NCBI GenBank assembly: GCA_037576215.1
Contig: JBANDB010000001.1
Coordinates: 6,820,001-6,884,000, forward strand
Source: Armillaria gallica
Lineage: Eukaryota > Basidiomycota > Agaricomycetes > Agaricales > Physalacriaceae
Direction: 5' to 3'
DNA: 64,000 nt
Below the pieces are notes generated by a model. That model did no database searches, was not told the origin of the DNA, and saw only the letters and a list, made by a program, of their open reading frames with translations. A program made the translations under genes and the position numbers. Of the stretch, positions 22,690-34,612 are shown piece after piece. Each line of letters opens with the position of its first letter. Position 1 is the first letter of the stretch.

Positions 22690-23410
22690 AGGATTTGCGA
22701 CCGATACTGCTGTATTTCTCAATGGTACAACTGGCTACACTATGTATGTCTCTACCAGATGCTTTGATAGATCCTTATTTACTTCTAGTGATTCATGGGT
22801 ACGACGGGCTCTGTGGCAAGACGAGCTCGACTACAGACACGGTACCGGCCACAGAGTAGGTCACTTCCTCAATGTCCACGAATGACCTCATGGTATTGGC
22901 ATGCGCATAAGTCAGTTCTTCCCTGAATTCAGGGTTTGAAATTGAAATATCCATGATTAGGTTTGAACGCGAATCCGCTCAAGCCTGGCATGACCGTGTC
23001 GAATGAACCTGGTTACTATGCCGACGGCAAGTTTGGTATCCGGATAGAGAATATCGTCTTGGTCAAGGAAGTGCAGACCCCGAATAATTTCGGCAACAAG
23101 GGATACCTGGGTTTCGAGCATGTCACGAAGTGAGTTGGAGTCACCATTGTATGGTTTCTGCCTTCTTATCGAATCGTAGGTGTCCGATACATAAGAAACT
23201 GGTGGATACAACACTATCAACGATAGAAGGTATTATGATTTGTAAGGATGTGATGTCCATCCAAGCGTTGACACCCGTCGTAGAAACGCAATGGCTTAAC
23301 GATTATCGTGAAGAGGTCTGACAAAAGATGTCGCCGTTGTTGCAAGATGACAAGAGTGCTTTGGATTGGTTGAAGCGGGACTGTCATCCATTTAATCGGA
23401 AAAATGTATG
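22690..23410 (+). pseudogene. Aminopeptidase P (M24B) pseudogene, C-terminal half
   Basis: Conceptual exons give DTAVFLNGTTGY, then [59 protein letters not shown] and [12 protein letters not shown]. These are the metal-binding His and Glu region of the pita-bread fold of Xaa-Pro aminopeptidases. Splice sites between these blocks are still readable. A TGA at 22883-22885 replaces the Gly expected after NVHE. A second TGA at 23319-23321 stands where Trp is expected in the block near the C-terminus. The N-terminal half of the gene (creatinase-like domain) is missing and no terminal stop is found in a sensible place. This looks like a truncated relic that lost function fairly recently. Confidence 0.75.
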
Positions 23411-23968
23411 CATTTTACGACGAGAAGAAATCTACGAGTGATTTTTGTTTGTTGTCTGCTTGTTCCTGATATCTTAACCCGTGGAATGTGTTGTGGCTAC
23501 ACGACTTGCCGAAATTGCTTGACCAGATGCTTGCTTGTTTCTGGTACAACATCTGTATTTATCTTTTGGACTAGCACTGACCAACTACTTTCTTCTGCAG
23601 TGTAAGTATACGAGAGGCGCATAATATTCAAAACCACGATATACTTACTGAAGCCGATAGAAGATTGATTGTCGGAACTGCAACCTTATCACCTCCAAGA
23701 TTGGCAATGATTAACACTCCGTGGACATGCGATGACGAGAGTCATGGGGCTTACGAGGATTTCAAACTTTCTAGTAATTTTACAGCGTCGCGGCTACCCT
23801 ATCCATCCCATTTGTTTTGGCTCGAGGCTGCTACAGTGCTACCGAGTAGTAGTGCTGAGTCATCAATACCGGCTGTTGATACGTTTGCCATTGTTTACTC
23901 CCTGACCATTGTCTTTTTCACCCACGAGGGAAGAGTGCAGTATCTGTAACTGTGCGCCTGCAACCACG
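23411..23968. other. Intergenic region upstream of helicase 1
   Basis: No supported gene. It should hold the promoter of the helicase at 23969; no clear TATA box is evident. Confidence 0.4.
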
Positions 23969-26900
23969 ATGGTTGCTGAGTATTGTTTCGATTCTGTCTC
24001 TCCCAGCGGGTGCAGACAACCACCAGGGACCTGCAAGCTGCGCCATGACATTACCAAGTGCGGCTGCGGCCTCATTCTTGACACGCATACCTATGAAAGC
24101 CATTTACGTGGCCGACGCCATCAGCAAATACTTGCGGGGACCCAACCGCCTCTGCCAAAGCGGAGACAGGGTGGTGGACAGAAGCAACCGTGCCCTCACT
24201 GTCGTCCCACTCGAAAATTTTGGGGGAAAGAACTCCGGGTTCATGTCGCCACGCATACGGTCCAGGAACGACTGGCGACGGCGCTGGAGGATGCCCAGAG
24301 GAACAAGAACGGCATCGTAGTTTCCAATCTGGAAGGTATCGATTTTGGAATTGTCGATGAGGCTGAGCAACAGCCAACGGTAGTCGTAATACTGGTGCAA
24401 AGAACGGATCAAGGTGATACGGGCGCGCCAATTTCTCTGACAAAGTGTAGGATGCTCTCGTCTCTAGGGCAGGACGGGCATGGCGTAAAGTAAGTGTTTT
24501 TTTAATATCCGTGTTAGGGGATCCGCTTTTTTCTTTTTTCTTTTTTCTTTTTTTTGAGCCAACGGAAATTTATGGTATACTCTTGGCAGGTTTTCTGTCG
24601 CTGTAAGTCCGACATCAAAACGCATTCGCTCGGCCCGACCTCACAAGGTCTCCATCACATTCCATCCATCCCATGCCGGGAATTTTGAAGATACTCTAGA
24701 ACTAGTATTCTTCGATATTTCCCAGAGTCGCTATTTTGTCATCCAGCGAAAGGTCTCCGCTACTGTCGGCGACCTTGCTGATCACGAACGGCTTGCGCCC
24801 AAAGCACCTTATTCTCAGCGGAAGCGTCGTAACATCAAGTTAGACGGTCCCGTCAAACGGAGTCTTCGTCCGCCCACTTGGACCCCGACCAAATGGGTGT
24901 CCAAGCTCCCCCAATTTGACATTCCTCAGGACCTGGTCCAAACATTGTACACTCCGGAAGGGTACTTGAAGAGGTCTGCATCGCAGGATGTCAAGCGATT
25001 TATGCCTTCGTCGTTCACCACGGCTACGTATGCACAGCACTTCCAGACGCTCGTTTATTTAGAAGAGGAGCAGATGAGGTATAATTGGAATTTTAATCCG
25101 CTGTATCTTTGCTTATCGTTTTACAGGCAAGATCTAGACGCTTATTCCATGGAAGATGTCGAGATCAAAGCAAACTACCCCAGATATGAGTGAGTATCTC
25201 ATCTAGTCCTTTGCATGTTCCTGCTAACCCTGTCTAGACTCCAAGTAGAAGGTCTGTCTGAGGGTCGTCCCTCTGTCGTTGTTGGAGACTTCATCCTTGT
25301 TCGTCCCGTCGGGCAACCGGACAAAACCTGGTTTGAAGGGCGGGTGCATAATGTGGCCATGAATCACGTCAGTCTTCGCTTTGGCGACGACTTCAACACG
25401 TATCGCGGGACCAAATTCGATGTACGATTCGTCTTGAATCGTCTACCCTTCCGTCGAATGCACTATGCTTTAGTCAACAAGAATGATCCCGCTAGATTGC
25501 TGTTCCCCGGGTCTGAACATTTGACAACGGCGGGACCTGTCACGTCAGCTATGATGGAGGAGCTCTCACCTTTAAATCGCGACATTGGAAGGAACAGGGA
25601 ACAGCTAGAGACAGTGGCGGCTATCTTAAACCAGCCAAGGGGGAGTGTGCCCTTCATCGTGTTCGGACCGTAAGTGTGCCATCGCTGTATGCCTTTTACA
25701 TAGCCTGATCAACGTGTCACGTTCAGTCCAGGAACAGGAAAAACGGTTACGATCGTCGAAGCTATGGAGCAGCTCCTTAAACGTGATCCCAATACCCGAA
25801 TCCTGGCATGCACACCGAATAACTCCGCTGCCGACCTCATCACACAAAAGCTGATGCACCTCGGCGCTAAAGACGTATTTCGTATGAACTCAATGACCCG
25901 AAAGTTCGGTGACCTCCCCAAGACCCTGCACAACTTCTCCCTCATCAACGACAACCAAGCATTTGCGATGCCAACCCTGGAAAGCGTTCTCAAGTACCGG
26001 GTCGTTGTCTCCACGTGCATCTCTGCTGGAGCCCTTCCCAGCTTGGGTATGAAGCCCGGTCATTTCGCTTGCATCTTCATAGACGAGGCGGGTCAAGGGA
26101 AGGAACCGGAAGTCATGATACCTATTAAAGGCCTCGCGAATAAGCATACCAACGTAGTACTGGCCGGAGACCTGAAGCAGTTGGGTCCTATAGTCCATTC
26201 GAGGCTAGCCAGGGATCAAGGGCTGAAGGAGAGCTACCTGGCGCGGCTGATGCAAAGACCATGCTATGGTTTGTCGCCCTGGGATGGTGGCGTCAGTGGA
26301 GGGATTGCTGTCACGTACGCACTTTCTTCCCTTTTTCGTTACATAAACCTTCATAGTCTTGTATAGGATCATGCAGCTCGTCAAGAATTTCCGATCTCAT
26401 CCAGATATTCTGGCGTTCCCGAATGAAAAGTTCTACGGGAACCAGCTTCAAGCATGCGGTGATCCTTTGTTGACGAAGAGCTTAGAGAATTCGGATGAGC
26501 TCCCGACGAAGAAGTTCCCGATTGTCTTTCATTCCGTGGTTGGGCGGGACCAGAGGGAGCAATCGTCGCCGTCGTTCTTCAATATTCATGAGGCGACGCT
26601 TGTGAAGAAATACTGTGCGTCACTGATTGCCAAGAAGGGAATACGTAAGTGCTTTTTCTCGAGGGGATTATCGTGCCGATAACATGATCACAGGTGCTGA
26701 GCATATTGCTGTCATAACTCCATACCATGCACAACGGATGAAAATCCTAGATCTATTCTATCGAGATCAAAAGTTGAAAGATATTCGCGTAGGGAGCGTT
26801 GAAGAGTTTCAAGGCCAGGTAACTCAAAAACATCTGCTTGGCACTGAGGTACTCATTGTGTGATCACCTATAGGAACGGCGAATAATCATCATGTCCACC

Positions 26901-27366
26901 GTTCGGAGTAACGCAGAGTTTATTACTTCAGACATTCGACGGACCCTCGGCTTTGTCGCGAGCCCACATCGGTTCAACGGTACGTATTGCCTATCCGGAG
27001 AACTTTTTACAACATCTCATCCTTTCCATAGTCGCTGTGACCCGTGCTCAAGCCCTTCTCGTCGTCATCGGCAACTCAGATGTGTTGGCCCTTGACCCTT
27101 TATGGCGGTCGTTCATGAATTACATCCATATCAAAGGTGGATGGCGTGGACACCGGATTTCATGGGACCCAGAGGCAAACGTGGACGATTATGCCGAGGG
27201 CATCAGGAGTAAGGCTGCCGGGGAGGCTGAAGAGACAATGACGCGGCTGAAGGCTCTCATCGTCAGTGTGGGCGACGGCGGTGATCCTATTCCTCTCGCG
27301 GATAGTGATGATGAAGAAATTGATGGAGGCCTCGGAGATGGATTGGTGTTGAGAGAGGAGGACTGA
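23969..27366 (+). CDS. SDE3/Hrr1-like SF1 RNA helicase with zinc fingers (paralog 1)
   Basis: Nine exons (23969-24489, 24590-25078, 25127-25189, 25238-25669, 25727-26314, 26367-26644, 26694-26818, 26874-26979, 27032-27366) encode 978 aa. The N-terminus has a CCCH finger (C-x8-C-x6-C-x3-H, residues about 5-26) and two C2H2-like fingers. A beta-sandwich-like region follows. The Upf1-type helicase core comes next: Walker [10 protein letters not shown] (about residue 500), DEAG (about 621), NFRSHPDIL, EEFQGQER and VAVTRAQALL. SDE3/MOV10/Hrr1/SAD-3 helicases act in RNA silencing; that role is inferred here, not shown. One motif is unusual: GDLKQLGP in place of GDPKQLGP in the two paralogs. The gene is intact. 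It faces helicase 2 across an MFS gene, and every intron position is shared with it. Confidence 0.9.
24526..24555 (+). repeat. T-rich microsatellite in helicase intron 1
   Basis: Runs of six or more T separated by single C lie inside the first intron of helicase 1, upstream of the CAG acceptor. Confidence 0.7.
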
Positions 27367-28081
27367 ACTTGTAGCAGTGACATGCCGTCTGCGCGTTGAT
27401 ACCGTGTAGCTATATCTGCTTTATTTCTGCAATTTACTACCCACTTAGTCGTAAAACCCGCAAGACTGAAAGAAGACAGATTATTCATTGCTTGATACGA
27501 CGTCGAGAATCAAGATGACCTGGTGCAGCGAGCATGCCGGCAAGTCAAGGCAAAGTTTTGATGGTAGCTGTTGAGGTGTTTCGGAATCCTTTGGCATACT
27601 CGGGGGATATTTTTGCTTCGGTTCGGCCTCTGTCATTCACACGGATCATCCGCAGCGCTACAGCGATCTTTCCACGCCCTGGGCTGTGTGGTTGTAATCC
27701 GCACCTCGGGTGGTGTAACTGCCGAAGGTCTTCTACCTTATTACTAGGGTGGTAAGTATTTTGGCTTCGGCTCATCTTCCGTCACTCACGCCAAGTATCC
27801 AGTTGCCTCTCGGTACAAGCCACTACACAGTGGAAGAATACAACACCCACGACAAAACTATATATTGAGCAGCGGGGAATCCATATACATGTATCACTGA
27901 TACGGATCTAGGTAGGTACGAACACAGCTCCATTCAATGGTGAAGGTCTCGCCAGGTTCTTCAGCTTAGATAGCGGTCCGTCATCGCCGCTCCCTTCTTG
28001 TGGGAGAATCATATGTTTTTAGCATTAATGACTCGGCAGGAGACTCGGACAAGCGCCTCTACAAGTTACTTCGACAGCACC
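27367..28081. other. Intergenic region
   Basis: Downstream of helicase 1 and upstream of the MFS gene. No supported coding unit; short open frames only. Confidence 0.5.
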
Positions 28082-30467
28082 ATGACACCCACAGAAAAGA
28101 AAACAATCATCGTGTCCTGGGAAGGTGACGACGATCCAGAGAATCCCAGAAAGTGAGATCTATCGTCCCTTTTACCATGAGCCTTGTCGCACCAATTTCA
28201 TCTATGCAGTTGGAGCCACACTCAAAAATGGATCGTGACTGGTCTTATATCTGTAAATGTCATGTTGTCGCACATCTCGTCGACCATGATAGCTCCGGCT
28301 GCCAGGAATGTTGCGATGGATCTTGGATCCACCAGGCCCACTTTTGAACCTCTATTAACTTCGATATTCATTTTGGGGCACGGCAAGTACTAAGGAACGC
28401 AAAACTAATAGCCGGCGGAATTTGTTGATGACACAACCCCCAGCTTTCGCTCTTTCTTATTTTTGTGCGATCTCTTATGTTTGGGGCGATTCCAGAACGG
28501 TGCAACTGGGCAATATGTTGTACATCAGTAATCTTTAATTCATGAGCGGATCACAACAGATACTAATAGAATTCCAGTCTTTAACCTTGTCTGTGCTTTT
28601 GCAAAAACTCCTGATCAGATGTTGTTGTTTCGTTTCCTGGCTGGTATCGGTGGATGTGCGCCTCTGTCGGTGCGTAGTATAAACCACAATATGCTAGCTG
28701 CACCTGATCAAGGCAACACACAGCTCGGTGGGAGAGTTATCAACGGTTGCTGGAGCGGCAAGGACCTTAATGGCCCAAAACATCTATATACCTTGGCGCT
28801 TCTCTTGGGTCCAATCGTTGGACCCATGGCCGGCGCATGGATCGCCATGAAGACGACGTGGAAATGGATTGTGAGTGTCACACTTGTCTCTGGAATTCAT
28901 TTCCAGTCATAACCTTTCTCCAGTTCTGGACGACATCAATTGCCTTCACGCTCATTCAAGTTGGCCACTTCTTTTGGCTCAGAGAGAGTAAGGGCGATAT
29001 ATAAGAGTTACTTGTCACTCAAGTTCTGCTCCTAGCCTTTGCGCCTATTATACTGGCCCAGAAAGCGAGGAGACTGCAAAATACAAGCAGCGGGGAAGTG
29101 AATGTTAGATATGTTACGAGTAACCAGCACAACCCGTTCAAGTATATGATGACTGACACACGAGATCAATTCTGACCTCTCCCTTACCAGTGATTCCGTC
29201 TACAAAATTCTACTATTCTACCCCGTTTTCCTAATTATGACCGAACCGATCATCCAGTTACTAGGGATATATCTGGCCTATATGTAAGACCTGTCTCCTC
29301 ATCCTGACCGTCATGTCCTGATCGTGTGAGTCGATGATCTTCAGATACGGTAGGACATTGAGCGCTTCATTTGAGTACTTTTCTGACTCTTCTTGATATC
29401 ACTATGTCCTAGGGCTGATCTATTGTACTTTCCACAGCCTTACTTTCTAGGACATATCTCTGATATTCTCACAGTGATACTGACATCAATTCCGGGCATA
29501 TTCGTCGGTGTATATCATGAGAGTATTGGAATTGCAGGATTACATTGCATCGCCATTGGGATAGGCCTGTATGGCGGAGCGCAAATCGCCAGGGCGATCC
29601 AGGACAACTTGTATTGTCGCCTCAGCGCTCACTACGGGACAGATGACTGTCCTGAGTTTCGAATTCGTAAGCATCCTCAACTACTGCATTGCCGTTGCTC
29701 ACCAGTTTCGTGAAGCCCTCATGCTGCCAGCTACTCTGTTCGTAGCTACCGGACTACTCATTTCAGGTATGTCGGCATTAAAGGCTCAGCAGTTTGAGAG
29801 ACATCATCGGTACATTTCATTTTCAGGATGGTCCGTGTCAAGCGGAGTATACTGGGCTGTTACTGACATTGTGAGTATGTTTGCTTGCAGGATTTACAAA
29901 AGCTTACGACGTCGTGTACAGGGATTTGTCATTACTGGGTGAGGAACCTCGGCAGTCCTAGGCGGCGGAAACTTGAGTCTTGTCTACAAATAGGATAGGA
30001 ATCACGGTGAACTGGCACACGATGCAAAGGTACATCATGTGCACGTACGCCGTTCGTACCTCTCCAGGTAAGTAAATGGCATGTAGCAGTGCTAACTCTG
30101 CTGATGCTGACCTAACTTGCCATACAGCTCTTGAAGGGGTCTCTATACTTCGCTCAGTTGTCGCCTTCGCTTTGCCCTTATGCTCTCCCAGCTTGTCAGC
30201 GATCATGATCTTTCTTACTTTCAATACTTACCTGAGCTCCGAATTCAGATACCAGAACCTGGGTTATGGGAAAGGAAACACCATACTTGCGGGCTTGGCC
30301 TTGGGTCTGGGATTCCCGTTGTAAGTCCTGTTTGCTCCCATCAGATCCATGTATACACAACACGAGCTAGGATTTTGATTCTCTGGTTTTTTGGGGCAGT
30401 TTTTCGCCGCAAAATAGTCTGGCCTGTGTCCGGTTCGGTCCAGGTTGCGACGGCTGTCCACAACTAG
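28082..30467 (+). CDS. Major facilitator superfamily multidrug/polyamine-type transporter
   Basis: Many-exon gene. Supported exons are 28082-28152, 28210-28443 (ending in CAC G near 28382), 28444-28527, 28578-28669, 28724-28870, 28924-28987, 29036-29097, 29165-29283, 29345-29349, 29413-29424, 29475-29666, 29716-29766, 29826-29869, then exons from about 30000 to the TAG at 30465-30467. The second exon ends before a GC donor (G|GCAAGT, near 28383). DHA1-type blocks are clear: NPRNWSHTQKW, AKTPDQMLLFRFLAGIGG, LLLGPIVGPMAGAWIA, VYHESIGIAGLH and LYQNLGYGKGNTILAG. It should export small molecules across the plasma membrane. I could not resolve the segment 29870-30000, so an interruption there is possible. 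Exons of 5 and 12 nt restore the family sequence around AYIYGLIYL. It lies between the two inverted helicase genes. Confidence 0.7.
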
Positions 30468-31153
30468 GTGACGACAGTGCATCAAAATAAAGTAGCATTT
30501 GCATGAGAAATTTTTACAGGACGAAGGCGTAGACTGTACAATAGGTCCTGTGAGCGTACAGAAGCTGTTTTGACTAGCTGTTTTCTCCCTCTTATTTACG
30601 ACCTCAGAATAATAATATATTCGTCTGTGTTGCTAGTCATTCTGGATGCATGTTCTTCTTGGTGGTCGCGATGGGCGCAAATAAAATGACCCCCAAAGAA
30701 AATATCTGCCTGAAATTAACACCCGAAAGCGCGCGGCTATATTTAACTTAATTCACGGGATTGATTTCATTCTTGTTCGTCCGACAAAACTTAGTTTGAA
30801 CTTTGAGGCACTAATTCATATGAAAGACGTTTGGAACTAAGTAATGCGATATTTCTTTTTGAAGAGGCTTACGCGAGGAATTCATCTCCAAGGATGATGA
30901 TAACTTCTGATCTATGCCGATTTCTTGTACTGCTGCAGAGCCGGATAGGGAACTAATGGGTGTTTAATTGTCGTATGTATCCAGAGTCAAGCAGGTGGGA
31001 ATCGAGACGGTTCTCATGACAGCTACATCTATGATTGTAAGCAGACGCGAGGAATCATCGACATGCAGAATCGTGAGTTATGGACACAGGATTCACTTCG
31101 ACAAGCAATGTTCTCACTATGAAAACCAGGGTATTGTAATCTATAAATACATA
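30468..31153. other. Intergenic region
   Basis: Between the 3' ends of the MFS gene and helicase 2. No supported gene; AT-rich with short open frames. Confidence 0.5.
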
Positions 31154-34100
31154 TCAGTCTACCTCCCGTATGACCAACCCGTCGCCCAATTCCCCATCAA
31201 TCTCCTCATCATCGCCATCGAAGTGGGGAACAACATCGTTACCCTCACTCACACCGACTACGAGCGCCTTCAGTCTCTCTATGGTCTCCTTGTCCTCACC
31301 AGCTGCTCGGCGCTTTATGCCTTCGACATAATCATCTACATTGGCTTCCGGATCCCATGAGATTGGGCGTCCACGCCAGCCACCGCCGTTGTGGATGTAG
31401 TTCATGAATGATCGCCATACAGGATCGAGTGCTAGCACATCAGCGTTACCAACAATGATGAGAAGGGCTTGAGCACGGGATATAGCCACTATATAAATGA
31501 TATAAGTGGGCAGAAAAGACAGGGCGTTGTAGGCACGGAACGTACCGTTGAACCGCCGCGGACTTGCAACAAAACCGAGAGAGCGTCGAATGTCTGAAGT
31601 AAGGAAATCCGGGTTACTGCGCACAGTGGATATGATTACTATCAGACGTTCCTATACGGGCAGGTAACTTGAGTACTTTCAAGAGAGCAGTCATTATATA
31701 AAATACCTGTCCTTGGAACTCTTCAACACTCCCAACGTTGATATCCTTCAATTCCGAATCTCTGTGGAAAAGGTTTAAGATCTTCATTCTCTGGGCATGG
31801 TATGGGGTAATAACGGCAATATGCTCAGCACCTAAGACTTTATATTAGCACAATAGTTGGAGAACACTCGTCGAGAACAGGCTTACGTATTCCCTTCTTT
31901 GCAATGAGCGACGAACAATAATTCTTCACAAGTGTCGCTTCACTGATGTTGAAATACGACGGAGACGACTCCTCTCTTTGATCTCGACCAGCTACCGCGT
32001 GGAACGCGATCGGGAACTTCTTCCTCGGAAGCCCGTCCCAATCTTCCAAGCGCCTCGTCAGCATAGGATCACCACTTGCATGTAGTCGATTGTCGTAGAA
32101 GCGTTCATTCAGGAAGTCCAAAATGGCTGGATGATTTCGGAAATTTTCCAGTAGTTCCACAATCCTGAAGGACAACAGAACGTGAGAAAAGGCAGGCATT
32201 GAATGGAAGAGAAAGTCTATACGTAACACCTTGACCCCCACCACTGCCATTGCCTCTCCATGGCGACAGGTTATAACACGGCCTTTCCATCAACCTAGCC
32301 AAATAGCTCTCCTTAAGCCCCAGTTCCGCCGCCAGCCCTGACTGCATGGTCGGACCTAGCTGCTTTGGATCACCCGCCAAGATCACGTTCGTGCGATGAT
32401 CTACTAGTTCCTTGATAGGGATCATAGTATCAGGTTCTGTCGCCTGACCCGCCTCGTCGATAAAAATCCACCCAAAATGGCCTGGTTTTACGCCCAAGCT
32501 TGCAAGAGCACCAGCGGAAACACATGTGCAAACCACGACACGGTATCTAAGGACGTCTTCAAGAGCCGGCATAGCAAAAATTCGGTTTCCATTGAAGAGG
32601 GAATATTCGCGAAGACTCGTAGGAAGGTCGGGATACTTGCGAGACATAGAGTTCAACCGGAATACACCGCTGGGACCGAGGTACATCAGTTTCTGTACAA
32701 TGAGGTCGCCGGCCTTGTTGCTGGGTGTACATGCTAGGATTCTGGCGTCGGGATCACGCTGAAGGAGCTGTCCCATAGCTTCCACAATGGTCACCGTCTT
32801 TCCTGTTCCCGGACTGCACATAAAAAGTGGGTCGGGCTACGCATGAATATCATCACAAGAAGAGACTTACGGGCCAAACACGATGAACGGCACGCTTCCC
32901 CTTGGTTGATGTACGATAGCCGCTACTGCCTCTAGCTGTGCAGGATTACCTCCGAGACTGCGATTCAAGGGTATCAGCTCCTTCACGGTTGCCTGGGAAA
33001 CCAGTCGCGCCTCTCTGAGGTGCTCAGGACCTGGGAACAGTAACCGAGCAGGGTCATTCTTGTTTATCAAAGCATGATGCGCCCGGCGGTAGGGTAGACG
33101 GTTTAGAACGAATCGTACATCAAACTTGGTTCCACGATAGGTATTGAAAGCATCGCTGAAGCGAAGCTTCACGTGTGACATGGCCACGTTATGAACACGA
33201 CCTTCGAACCAAGTCGTGTTGGGTTGGCCGACGGAACGAACGAGAATAAAATCTCCGACAAGGACAGAGGGGCGGCCTTCAGAAAGACCTTTGACTTCGA
33301 GTCTACGCAAGAAAAATTAACGTAGTGTTCAATGATAATCAGCAGCACTCACTTGTATTTGGGATAGTCCGCCTTGATCTCGACGTCCTCCATAGCGTAA
33401 TCGGCCAGAGCCCGCCTGTACGATGAGATGAGTACAGCGTCCAATGCGCAACAAAGATAGAAACAAACTGTTTCCCTTCTTCATCCAAATAAATTATAGT
33501 CTGAAAGTGCCGCGCATACGTTGTAATATTGAACGACGAAGGCATGAATCGCTTGACATCTTGCCTGGCAGATCTCTTCAAATACCCCTTTTCAGTATAT
33601 ACTGCCTGAACCAGGTTCTGAGGAACATCGAATTGTGGAAGCTTGGAGATCCACTTTGTCGGGGTCCAAGTGGGAGGACGAAGGCTGCGTTTGACGGGAC
33701 CGTCCAACTTGATGTTTCGTCGCTTCCGCTGAGTATAAGGAGCTGTGGGAGCGAGGTGTTCGTGATCAGCACGGCTACCGACAGTAGCGCTGATCTTTCT
33801 CTGGATAACAAACCGGCGGCGCTTGACAATATTGGTAAACACTAGCTCCAGGGTGTCCTCAAAATGCCCCGCATAGGATGGATGGAATGTGACAAGGATC
33901 TTGTGAGGACCAGCGCAGCGTATGAATTTGGAAGTGGGCGTTATAGCCACGGAGAACCTAGTAACGGGGACATCATCAGTCTCCATCTCCAATCAAATAG
34001 AAAAGGAGCGAAGCCTTCCATATTCAGCGTATTGAAAGGCGACGGCAAACAAGAGAGAGCAAGCTCCCGTGAAAATGTGGAGACGACTCACTTCGTACCA

Positions 34101-34612
34101 TGCTCGTCCTGCCTTTGCGAAGATAGCATCCTAATTTTCGACAATGAGATAGGGGCGCCAGAGTCATCTCCGCCGGTTCTTTGCACCAACATTTCGACTA
34201 CCACGGGCCGTTGCTCGTCTTCATCGACGACTCCGAAATCAAGGCCTTCCAGGTCAGACACTACAATCCCGTCCTTGTTTCTCTGAGCGTCCTCCAGAGC
34301 CGCCGCCAGCTGCTCTTGCACCGTATGGGTCGTGACGTGAGCTTCGAGCTCATCCTCCCGAAACTCTCTAGTTGGCCGGCAGTGGGGGCACTTTTTCAGC
34401 ACCGGACCAGCCTTTCCCCGCTTAGATACGGGGCGCTGTGTGCCCGCAAGGATTTTCTGGTGTCTTTGGCCGTGTACGTGCGCTTCATAGTTGCGAGCGT
34501 CAAGGATAAGCCCGCAACTGCATTTCGCTATGTCGTGACGTAGTGAGCATGTCCCTGGGGGAAGTCTGCAGCCGCCAGGGGAGACAGAATCGTAGCACCA
34601 TCCGACAGGCAT
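31154..34612 (-). CDS. SDE3/Hrr1-like SF1 RNA helicase with zinc fingers (paralog 2)
   Basis: Nine minus-strand exons (34612-34092, 33957-33469, 33415-33353, 33302-32871, 32813-32223, 32164-31887, 31831-31707, 31651-31546, 31488-31154) encode 979 aa. Exon lengths equal those of helicase 1 except for one extra codon in exon 5. The CCCH finger (CYDSVSPGGC...C-x3-H), two C2H2-like fingers (HVHGQRH and HVTTH ends), and the helicase motifs [33 protein letters not shown] and VAISRAQALL are all standard. The first intron is 134 bp, against 100 bp in helicase 1, and intron sequences have diverged. Both copies have stayed open, which argues that both are selected. Flanking sequence beyond the coding regions does not obviously align, so the duplication is old or only gene-sized. 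Role in RNA silencing is inference from the family. Confidence 0.9.

Noticed and set aside
29393..29713. Uninterrupted 106-codon frame inside the MFS gene
   Set aside because: It is open partly through intron sequence; the spliced model gives residues closer to the transporter family. Kept as the competing model in findings.
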